Source: DASWHK01 sp036398215 (GTDB lineage: Bacteria; Acidobacteriota; UBA890). Taken from it: a stretch of DNA of 11,136 nucleotides. A model generated the notes under the pieces. That model was not told the DNA's origin. It saw only the letters and a program-made list of their open reading frames with translations, and did no database searches. The DNA lies in contig DASWHK010000154.1 in assembly GCA_036398215.1 (NCBI GenBank), positions 1-11,136 on the forward strand, in the 5' to 3' direction. Shown one piece after another: positions 1-4,997 of the stretch (its first letter is position 1; each line of letters begins with the position of its first letter). The position numbers were made by a program, and so were the translations under genes.

Positions 1-773
1 TTCAGGCACCGCGCCAGGGCGCCCTTCTCGTGACGGGTCGCAAACACCAGCGAGGTCTTGCACGGCGTTTCGAGGCCGCAGGCCACCGGCTCGCGCGCCA
101 CGACGAGGAAGCGGGTGTAGTTCTCCTTCTGGTTGGCGATCCCGCGCTTGAGGATCTCGAGGCCGTGGCGGCGCGCGGCCTCGCGGCTGGCGATGGCGGC
201 CTGCCGCGTGTCGCCGTCGCGCACCAGCTTGGAGACGGCCATCGCGGTGTCGACGTAGGCTTCGACCTCGCAGTCGGGAAGGGTGGCGATGAACTCGCTG
301 CACTGCTCGAGGGCCTGCGGGTGCGAGGCGATGCGGCGCAGGTCCGACAGGGCGACGGGCTCGAGGGCCACCAGGCAGTGCTCGACGTGGAGGAGGTGCT
401 CGCCGACGGCGGCCACGTTGGCCCGCGCCAGCAGGTCGTAGGCCTGGTTGATCGAGCCGGCGGTGGTGTTCTCCACCGGCAGCATCCCGTAATCGATGCT
501 GCCGCCCTCCACGGCGTCGGTCATCTCGCGGAAGGTCCGGAAACCGACGCAGTCGAGGTCGCCGCGGCGGTCGGCGAAGTGCTCGAACGCGGCCAGGTAG
601 CTGTAGGCGCCGGCGCCCCCCTGGTAGCCGATGCGCAGGCGGCCGCCGGGCCGGTCGTCGCGCTCCAGCGCCGCCAGCCTCGCCGCCAGCTGCTGGCGCG
701 CCGCCACCGCCTCGTCGATGCGGCGGTCGGCCTCCTCGAGCTCCTTTCGCAAGTCTTTCAACGTTTCGCTCAT
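1..773 (-). CDS. pheA: Prephenate dehydratase (P-protein type), 3' end beyond window
   Basis: Prephenate dehydratase converts prephenate to phenylpyruvate in cytosolic phenylalanine synthesis. The 257 visible residues show the family blocks in order: GYQGGAGAYS (residues 49-58), LPVENTTAGSI (98-108), SHPQALEQC (150-158) and the catalytic TRF (Thr220). The regulatory ACT domain begins near 239 (KTSLVFATRHEKGAL) and runs out of the window. Residues 4-38 form a charged helix resembling helix 1 of chorismate mutase (LR at 8-9, Arg26), but the dehydratase domain starts by residue 46, so there is no room for a full mutase domain. The start is fixed by a GAGGAG ribosome binding site at 784-779, 5 nt before the ATG. 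The terminator of a phenylalanine-type attenuator lies immediately upstream, so expression is very probably attenuated. Family identity is certain; only the C-terminus is unseen. Confidence 0.95.
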   Translation of the reverse strand, partial: MSETLKDLRKELEEADRRIDEAVAARQQLAARLAALERDDRPGGRLRIGYQGGAGAYSYLAAFEHFADRRGDLDCVGFRTFREMTDAVEGGSIDYGMLPVENTTAGSINQAYDLLARANVAAVGEHLLHVEHCLVALEPVALSDLRRIASHPQALEQCSEFIATLPDCEVEAYVDTAMAVSKLVRDGDTRQAAIASREAARRHGLEILKRGIANQKENYTRFLVVAREPVACGLETPCKTSLVFATRHEKGALARCL

Positions 774-778
774 CTGAT

Positions 779-784
779 CTCCTC
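779..784 (-). promoter_or_regulatory. Ribosome binding site of pheA
   Basis: GAGGAG on the minus strand lies 5 nt upstream of the pheA ATG and directly follows the T-rich tail of the attenuator terminator. The gene is therefore translated only from transcripts that have read through the terminator. Confidence 0.85.
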
Positions 785-786
785 GC

Positions 787-819
787 AAAAACAAAAACCC
801 GCCGAGCTCTCTCGGCGGG
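787..819 (-). terminator. Rho-independent attenuator terminator (segments 3:4) before pheA
   Basis: Read on the minus strand, CCCGCCGAG (819-811), loop AGAG, then CTCGGCGGG (806-798) forms a perfect 9-bp GC-rich stem. It is followed by TTTTTGTTTTT (797-787), a classic intrinsic terminator. It lies between the leader ORF and the pheA ribosome binding site, so it would stop transcription before the structural gene. The 5' arm can instead pair with an identical copy of the 3' arm located upstream at 868-860, which makes this an attenuator and not a simple terminator. Confidence 0.9.
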
Positions 820-877
820 TCGCAGTAGCCCCGGGCTTGCCGTGGTGGCTAGGGCCCGGCCCGCCGAGGGCCGGCGG
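811..877 (-). promoter_or_regulatory. Attenuator: pause hairpin (1:2) and antiterminator (2:3)
   Basis: Minus strand. Segment 1, CCGCCG (877-872), pairs with CGGCGG (866-861) inside segment 2, giving a 6-bp stem with a 5-nt loop just after the leader Phe codons. Segment 2, CTCGGCGGG (868-860), is identical over 9 nt to the terminator 3' arm (806-798) and fully complementary to segment 3 (819-811), so 2:3 is an alternative to the terminator 3:4. A ribosome stalled at the Phe codons (890-879) would cover segment 1 and free segment 2 for antitermination. A ribosome reaching the TAG at 851-849 would cover segment 2 and allow termination. The pairings are read directly from the sequence; the regulatory logic is inferred from the known phe and trp attenuators. 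Confidence 0.8.
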
Positions 878-1028
878 TAAAGAGGAAGAAGTTCGCGCGC
901 GGCTCGCCGGCTAGGCGGATCGGCGCCGTGTCGCCGGCGCGGCGAACGGCCGCCACGGCGCCGGCGCGGCGAACGCGCGTCCCGTCGATCTCAGATGCCG
1001 TCTTCCGACCGGTCGAATGCGTGCTCAT
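849..1028 (-). CDS. pheA leader peptide (attenuator ORF) with Phe-Phe-Leu-Phe
   Basis: A 59-residue ORF from ATG to TAG, ending 75 nt before the pheA ATG. Near its end it reads ANFFLFTAG, with three Phe codons in four at 890-885 and 881-879, placed immediately before the 1:2 hairpin as in pheL-type leaders. Its product would have no function beyond being translated. The body is Arg/Ala-rich and includes VRRAG twice, encoded by a 17-nt direct repeat. The ATG has no Shine-Dalgarno sequence, but a promoter-like pair lies so close that the mRNA may begin at or next to the ATG. A GTG at 956-954 (35 residues) is an alternative start, also without a ribosome site. The length is unusual for a leader peptide and this frame stays open upstream by chance, so the start is uncertain. 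The Phe run and stop position are firm. Confidence 0.68.
   Translation of the reverse strand: MSTHSTGRKTASEIDGTRVRRAGAVAAVRRAGDTAPIRLAGEPRANFFLFTAGPRRAGP
932..975. repeat. 17-nt direct repeat inside the leader ORF
   Basis: CGCCGGCGCGGCGAACG occurs at 932-948 and again at 959-975, a 27-nt period. On the minus strand it encodes two copies of VRRAG in the leader peptide. The period is a multiple of three, so the reading frame is kept, consistent with an in-frame tandem duplication of 9 codons in the leader. Confidence 0.8.
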
Positions 1029-1037
1029 GGGAAGCGG

Positions 1038-1067
1038 ATCGTAGCCCGGCGCCGGCGGCGCCGGCAA
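1038..1067 (-). promoter_or_regulatory. Candidate promoter of the phe leader-pheA transcript
   Basis: Minus strand: TTGCCG (1067-1062), an 18-nt spacer, then TACGAT (1043-1038), each matching the sigma-70 consensus at 4 of 6 positions. Only 9 nt separate the -10-like box from the leader ATG at 1028, so transcription would start at or within a few bases of the ATG. This would explain why the leader ORF lacks a ribosome binding site. Chance matches are possible in such sequence. Confidence 0.42.
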
Positions 1068-1240
1068 CCTGCCCCACCGCCCTCGAGCGTGCGAACGAAG
1101 CAGATTGGCCGGCCGAAAGGCACCAGCGGCGGCACGCCGCGAAAATCTCGACGGCGATGGCCGGCAGCGGCGGCATCGCGTCGCTGTCGCTGGCGGGCCC
1201 CGAGGGCGCAGGTCCTGGGGGCCGCCAACGGTGCGAGCCG

Positions 1241-1269
1241 TTGAGAAACTCGCCAAGCCTCGCTAGTCT
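1241..1269 (+). promoter_or_regulatory. Candidate sigma-70-like promoter for copC-copD
   Basis: TTGAGA (1241-1246), a 17-nt spacer, then TAGTCT (1264-1269). The -35 box matches the consensus at five of six positions and the -10 box at three of six. It would give a leader of about 110 nt before copC. A similar TTGAGG-17-TAGATT pair precedes the gene at 8225, which lends a little support. Confidence 0.4.
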
Positions 1270-1273
1270 TGAA

Positions 1274-1285
1274 GGTGATGTCACC
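1274..1285. promoter_or_regulatory. Palindrome GGTGA-TG-TCACC, possible operator
   Basis: A perfect 5-2-5 inverted repeat lying 5-16 nt past the candidate -10 box of copC, where a repressor would block initiation or early elongation. No copper regulator site type is recognised in it. The sequence shows only the symmetry; operator function is a guess. Confidence 0.25.
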
Positions 1286-1385
1286 CGGCGCTTCACTCGT
1301 CGGGGACAGGGAGGCCCTCAGGGGTGGTTGACGATCCCGGGGGGCGTGAAGACCGCCGTAGTTCCTGATCGTCGAAGGGGCTCTG

Positions 1386-1793
1386 ATGAGCAAGAGAATC
1401 GTCGCCACTCTCGCCGTGGTCGCCATTCTGGCCGTGATGTTCGTTTCGATCGCGCTGGCGGCCCCCGCGGCGCCGAACGTTGCTGGCTTGCATTTGAAGC
1501 TCGACAAGAGCGAGCCGGCCGCCGAGCAGGTCCTCGAGGCGTCGCCGGAGAAGATCGTCCTTCATTTCTCGCAGAGGCCCGAGCTGGCGATCTCGAGGGT
1601 GACGATCACCGGCGCCGAGGGTGAGGCCAAGGTCGGCAAGGTGCAGCGCAACGAGGAGAACGAGACGATTCTCTGGGCCGCCGTCGAAGAGCCGCTTGCG
1701 CATGGCGCGTACACCGTGGCCTGGGTGACCTCGAGCGCCGACCTGCATCCGGTGCGGGGCGAGTTCACGTTCACCGTCAGGGCGGGGCGCTGA
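1386..1793 (+). CDS. copC: CopC-family periplasmic copper-binding protein
   Basis: A 135-residue exported protein. Residues 5-25 form a hydrophobic signal segment followed by Ala-rich sequence. The mature part matches CopC: HLKLDKSEPAAEQVLEASP, then IVLHFS (57-62), and the C-terminal block WVTSSADLHPVRGEFTFTV (113-131). CopC proteins bind Cu(II) through a His at the mature N-terminus plus a later D-x-H pair. The equivalents here are His36 and Asp119/His121. His36 lies several residues past the usual Ala-x-Ala cleavage points (after Ala25 to Ala29), so it may not be the true N-terminal residue. The start has a GAAGGGG ribosome site 5 nt upstream. copD follows after 67 nt, the usual partner. 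The role is copper binding or delivery in the periplasm; the direction (resistance or uptake) cannot be told from the sequence. Confidence 0.85.
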   Translation: MSKRIVATLAVVAILAVMFVSIALAAPAAPNVAGLHLKLDKSEPAAEQVLEASPEKIVLHFSQRPELAISRVTITGAEGEAKVGKVQRNEENETILWAAVEEPLAHGAYTVAWVTSSADLHPVRGEFTFTVRAGR

Positions 1794-1860
1794 ACCACTC
1801 GCCCGATTCGCCAGGCCGCTTGGCGACGCCGTCCTGGACGACGCGATCTCCGGGGCGACC

Positions 1861-2859
1861 TTGTTTCTGATCGGGGCCGCGGCCCGTTTCGGCGGCTATC
1901 TGTGTGTCTTCGCGATCGTCGGGATGGTGGTGTTCCGGCTGCTGGCACGGGCGCGGCTGCCCGCGGAGCCGGCGCCGGCCGGCGGCGTGGCGAGCTGGCA
2001 GGCGGCCCTAGAGCGGCGGGCGGCGCGCGGCGGCTTGCTGGCGTGCTCGGCGCTGGTGGTCTTCGACCTCGTCCGGCTCTGGGAGCAGATCAAGGGCTTC
2101 TCCGGTGCCGACCCGGCGACGCTCGAGCTCGCCGGCGTGATCCTCGACGGCACCCTCTGGGGCAGCGGCTGGAAGCTGCAGGTGGCGGCCGCGGCGGCCG
2201 CCGGCCTCTGCTTCGGCGCCGCGGCGCGGCGCTGGCCCGCAGCCTGGCCGCTGGCCGGCGGGCTCGCCCTGCTGGTGGCGGTGTCGCGACCGCTCACCGG
2301 CCACGCCCTCGAGCAGGGCAGCTGGCTGTCGCTGCCGGTCATCCTGCAGGCCGTTCACGTGCTCGCCGCTGCGGTCTGGATCGGCACGCTGTTCGCGGTG
2401 CTGGCGCTCGGATTGCGTGGCGCCCGATCGCTGCCGGCGCCGCGCCGCAGCGCGGCGATCGCGGCGCTGGTGGCCGGCTTCTCGCCGGTCGCGCTGTCCG
2501 CCGTCACGGCCCTGTTCATGGCCGGCGCCGCGACCTCGTTCCTGTACCTGGACAGCCTCGGGGCGCTGTTCGCGACCGGCTACGGGCTCGTCCTCCTCGC
2601 CAAGGTCGGCGGCTTTGCCCTGGTCGCGGCGGCGGGCTACTTTAACTGGCAGAAGGTGCGCCCGGTTCTCGATGCGGGGGCCGGCCACGGCGACGCCGCC
2701 GGGGAGACGGGCGCCGTCGCCGGCGGTGAGGACGCTGATCGCCGGGCGCAGGCCGGCGAGGCCACGTTGCTGCGAGCGGCCAGCCTGGAGCTGGCGATCG
2801 CGGTCGCCGTACTGGCCCTGACCGCCGTGCTGGTGGCGCTCCCGATGCCGGCGGGATGA
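1861..2859 (+). CDS. copD: CopD-family copper transport membrane protein
   Basis: A 332-residue integral membrane protein with about eight hydrophobic segments. Signatures of CopD are a His in the TGHA segment (His148), HVLAAAVWIG (166-175), then FSPVALSAVTALFMAGAATS and the LFATGYGLVLLAKVGGF block typical of the C-terminal CopD domain. A final helix follows after a polar, Gly/Ala/Glu-rich loop (roughly 270-305). Together with CopC it is expected to move copper across the inner membrane. The TTG start is the only standard start codon in frame after the copC stop, and it has only a poor ribosome site (GGGGCG). The frame is open upstream, so an unusual earlier start (for example CTG at 1834) is possible. 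The last codons lie in the first unit of a 46-bp tandem repeat. Confidence 0.85.
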   Translation: MFLIGAAARFGGYLCVFAIVGMVVFRLLARARLPAEPAPAGGVASWQAALERRAARGGLLACSALVVFDLVRLWEQIKGFSGADPATLELAGVILDGTLWGSGWKLQVAAAAAAGLCFGAAARRWPAAWPLAGGLALLVAVSRPLTGHALEQGSWLSLPVILQAVHVLAAAVWIGTLFAVLALGLRGARSLPAPRRSAAIAALVAGFSPVALSAVTALFMAGAATSFLYLDSLGALFATGYGLVLLAKVGGFALVAAAGYFNWQKVRPVLDAGAGHGDAAGETGAVAGGEDADRRAQAGEATLLRAASLELAIAVAVLALTAVLVALPMPAG

Positions 2860-3003
2860 GGTAAGGCCGGAGTAACTCGCGGCGCTCCCGATGCCGGCGG
2901 GATGAGGCAAGGCTGGAGTAACTCGCGGCGCCGCCGATGGCGGCGGGACAAGGTCGGACTTCGGACCGAGGTGCTCGCGACGCCGCCAATGGCGGCCGGG
3001 GAG
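2835..3003. repeat. 46-bp tandem repeat duplicating the copD 3' end
   Basis: Copy 1 (2835-2880, including the copD stop) and copy 2 (2881-2926) differ at only two positions. Copy 3 (2927-2978) is longer and degenerate, sharing the GATGsCGGCGGGA core and the GCTCGC end. A partial fourth copy (2979-3003) carries the same core and ends in the GGGGAG that serves as ribosome site of the next gene. Copies 1 and 2 share GGAGTAACTCGC. In copy 3 a short hairpin with a UUCG loop can form (2954-2969), with one internal mismatch and no T-run, so it is not a clear terminator. Confidence 0.85.
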
Positions 3004-3007
3004 CTTG

Positions 3008-3487
3008 ATGATGCGCGGGGATGAGCTGTGGAAGTGCCGGCGGCTGCGCGCCGCCGTTCTGGTGGTCGCGAGCCTGATGCTCGCTTGTTCGTCGCTACCG
3101 ACCGCGTCGCAGACCGTCTATGTCACGATCGATTACATCTCGACGGTCAACCCGACGCTGCCGTTCGACGTCGCCCTCGGCTGCGTTCGTGCGGTGATCC
3201 GCACCCACATGCGGGCGAGCTGGCTCGACTTCGCGATGATCGACCCGGCACCGGTCGAGGACGGGCACTGGAGGATGGTGTTTTCCAGCGTGCCGGTGGA
3301 CACCGAGGTCCAGCTGCTGGTCCTCGACGTCGAAGCCTGCCAGGACGCGGCCTCCCTCAACGGCTCGGTAACCGAGATCGTGCGCGCCAACGGCGTCCAG
3401 CTCACCCGCGTCGTGCAGCTTCCGTTCGCGGGGGCGGCCAACGGGCTGGCCTTCCGGGTCACGGCGGCCGGCACGGTCATTCCTTGA
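3008..3487 (+). CDS. Small exported protein or lipoprotein of unknown function
   Basis: 159 residues, no family recognised. An Arg/Lys-containing start is followed by a hydrophobic stretch (AAVLVVASLMLACSS, 15-29) with Cys27 in an imperfect lipobox (MLA-C). It could be a lipoprotein, or be cut later near PTAS-Q. The rest reads as a beta-rich domain (VYVTIDYISTVNP..., ending GLAFRVTAAGTVIP) with two Cys, one near the N-terminal third and one mid-protein, which could form a disulphide. The start could be ATG 3008 or 3011, the latter 7 nt from the GGGGAG at 2998-3003; a TTG at 3005 is less likely. It lies 148 nt after copD across the tandem repeats, so co-transcription with copCD is possible but not shown. 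Confidence 0.6.
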   Translation: MMRGDELWKCRRLRAAVLVVASLMLACSSLPTASQTVYVTIDYISTVNPTLPFDVALGCVRAVIRTHMRASWLDFAMIDPAPVEDGHWRMVFSSVPVDTEVQLLVLDVEACQDAASLNGSVTEIVRANGVQLTRVVQLPFAGAANGLAFRVTAAGTVIP

Positions 3488-3507
3488 CCCATTGCGCTCG
3501 CGCAGCC

Positions 3508-3536
3508 GTGACCTGTTGACAAGGTCGGGCTAACAT
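3508..3536 (+). promoter_or_regulatory. Candidate promoter for the envelope operon at 3692
   Basis: GTGACC (3508-3513), a 17-nt spacer, then TAACAT (3531-3536), each 4 of 6 to consensus. A perfect TTGACA at 3516-3521 overlaps but has no well spaced -10 box. It lies just before the tandem array and about 155 nt before the first gene of the operon. The assignment is weak. Confidence 0.3.
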
Positions 3537-3555
3537 AGGGCCTTGACGTCGCACC

Positions 3556-3681
3556 CGGCGTCGGTGCCCGTCGAGCGAACCGAGCTTCTTTATTGGGCCG
3601 CGGCGTTGGTGTCCGTCGATCGAGCCGAGCTTTTCGGGCCCCGGCTAGAGTGCCCGTCGATCGAGCCGAGCTCCCCGTTGG
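3556..3681. repeat. Three-copy imperfect tandem repeat upstream of the propeller gene
   Basis: Units at 3556-3600, 3601-3641 and 3642-3681 share a core of the form CGGCGTnGGTGyCCGTCGAtCGArCCGAGCT. Copies 2 and 3 share CCGTCGATCGAGCCGAGCT. The array ends at the GGAGGAA ribosome site of the next gene. It sits between promoter candidate and start codon, so it would be transcribed as a 5' leader. The core contains TCGATCGA, itself a short palindrome. Confidence 0.75.
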
Positions 3682-3691
3682 AGGAAATTCG

Positions 3692-4984
3692 ATGCGCAAA
3701 CGAATCCTGATCGCTCTTTTCGCCACGCTCGCGATGGCCGGCGCCGCCGCTTCCGGGGCCGGTTCGCCCTCCCCGGCGCCGCAGGCGGAGGCGCTTCGCA
3801 TCCTGGTTGCCGAGGGCGAAGGCCAGGACTTCTGGCCCAACTGGCGCGGGCCCTCCGGCCAGGGGCTGGTCGCCGGCTCCGGCTACCCCGACACCTGGTC
3901 GGATACCGAGAACGTCGTCTGGAAGGTCACGGTGCCGGGGCGCGGCCATTCGTCGCCGATCATCTGGGGCAGCCAGATCTTCCTGACCACCGCCTACGAC
4001 GGCGGCACCCGGGCGACGCTGCTGAGCTTCGATCGCCGCGACGGCGAGCTGCTCTGGGAAACGGAGGCGCCGTTCGTCCGCGGCGAGCACCTGCACCAGA
4101 AGAACAGCCACGCCTCGGCGACGCCGGTGACCGACGGCGAGCTGGTCTTCGCCTCCTTCGGCCAGCAGGGGCTGGTCGCCGTCGACCTGGCCGGCGAGCT
4201 GGTGTGGCACAACCGCATCGAGGACCTCGACAACTATCACGGATCGGCGGGCTCGCCGATCCTCTACAAGGACACTGTGATTCTCTATCAGGACCACCAG
4301 GGCGACTCGTTCGTCGCCGCCTTCGACAAGCGGACCGGCGAGGTTGCGTGGCGCACCGAGCGGGCCACCCGCACCGGCTGGGGGACGCCGATCGTCATCG
4401 ACGCCGGCGACCGCGACGAGCTGATCGTCTCGAGCCAGGGCAAGGTCTTTGCCTACGACCCCGACACCGGCGCGGAGCTGTGGACGGTGTCGGGCAACCT
4501 CTTCGAGGTCATCCCCACGCCCGCCATCGGGCACGGGATGATCTTCGCCTCCTCGGGCCGGGCCGGCCCGACGCTGGCGATCCGTCCCGGCGGTTCCGGC
4601 GACGTCACCGAGACGCACGTGGTCTGGCAAACCCCCAAGGGCTCGCCGTTCGTGCCCTCGCCGATCATCGTCGGCGAGTACCTGTTCCTGATCAACGACA
4701 TGATGAGCATCGTCACCGGCTACGAGGCGAGGACCGGTGAGCTGCTGTTCCAGGGCCGCCTGGGGACCGCCAGCCGCGAGAGCTTTTCGGCCTCGCCGGT
4801 GGCGGTCGACGGCAAGGTCTTCTTCACCAACGATCAGGGGCAGACGTTCGTTCTCGAGGCCGGCCGCGAGTTCAAGCTGCTGCGCGTCAACGAGCTGAAC
4901 GCCCCGACGCTGGCGTCGCCGGCGCTCGTCGATGGGTATTGGTACTTCCGAACCGACAGCGAGCTTATCGCCATCGGCAATTGA
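3692..4984 (+). CDS. Secreted PQQ-type beta-propeller repeat protein
   Basis: 430 residues. A Sec signal peptide (MRKRILIALFATLAMAGAAAS) is followed by WPNWRGPSGQG, the N-terminal mark of secreted PQQ-like propeller proteins. Blade motifs of the type AxDxxTGExxW recur at about 112-122 (SFDRRDGELLW), 163-172 (AVDLAGELVW), 210-220 (AFDKRTGEVAW), 254-264 (AYDPDTGAELW) and 343-353 (GYEARTGELLF). These WRGP proteins are mostly uncharacterised; the fold is shared with quinoprotein dehydrogenases and with BamB, but I see no evidence of a bound cofactor or catalysis. The ATG has a strong GGAGGAA site 5 nt upstream, and an upstream in-frame extension to 3593 is rejected because it reads through the tandem repeats. 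The stop is 13 nt before the start of the Omp85 gene, so this is the first gene of an operon. Confidence 0.88.
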   Translation: MRKRILIALFATLAMAGAAASGAGSPSPAPQAEALRILVAEGEGQDFWPNWRGPSGQGLVAGSGYPDTWSDTENVVWKVTVPGRGHSSPIIWGSQIFLTTAYDGGTRATLLSFDRRDGELLWETEAPFVRGEHLHQKNSHASATPVTDGELVFASFGQQGLVAVDLAGELVWHNRIEDLDNYHGSAGSPILYKDTVILYQDHQGDSFVAAFDKRTGEVAWRTERATRTGWGTPIVIDAGDRDELIVSSQGKVFAYDPDTGAELWTVSGNLFEVIPTPAIGHGMIFASSGRAGPTLAIRPGGSGDVTETHVVWQTPKGSPFVPSPIIVGEYLFLINDMMSIVTGYEARTGELLFQGRLGTASRESFSASPVAVDGKVFFTNDQGQTFVLEAGREFKLLRVNELNAPTLASPALVDGYWYFRTDSELIAIGN

Positions 4985-4997
4985 AGCCGTGAGAGGC

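Larger units (their letters stand above)
1029..1385. other. Divergent intergenic region between the phe leader and copC
   Basis: There is no convincing gene in these 357 bases; the open frames here are GC-rich shadows without ribosome sites or family signatures. It contains the minus-strand phe promoter candidate, a plus-strand promoter candidate for copC, a short perfect palindrome near that promoter's start point, and the copC ribosome binding site (GAAGGGG, 1374-1380). No RNA gene or riboswitch was recognised. Confidence 0.6.

Noticed and set aside
30..914. 294-residue plus-strand open frame over pheA
   Set aside because: Shadow frame; the minus strand carries all prephenate dehydratase motifs with a good ribosome site.
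995..1624. 209-residue plus-strand open frame before and over copC
   Set aside because: Overlaps the clear CopC frame, has no ribosome site and an Arg/Gly-rich shadow composition.
2954..2969. Hairpin with a UUCG tetraloop after copD as a terminator
   Set aside because: The stem is only six pairs with an A-A mismatch and there is no T-run, so intrinsic termination is not supported.
2835..3003. Possible CRISPR array
   Set aside because: The units are contiguous tandem copies without unique spacers and there are no cas genes nearby.
3493..3504. TGCGC-TC-GCGCA inverted repeat after the small exported protein gene
   Set aside because: Short stem, two-base loop and no T-run; not a terminator, and such repeats arise easily in this base composition.
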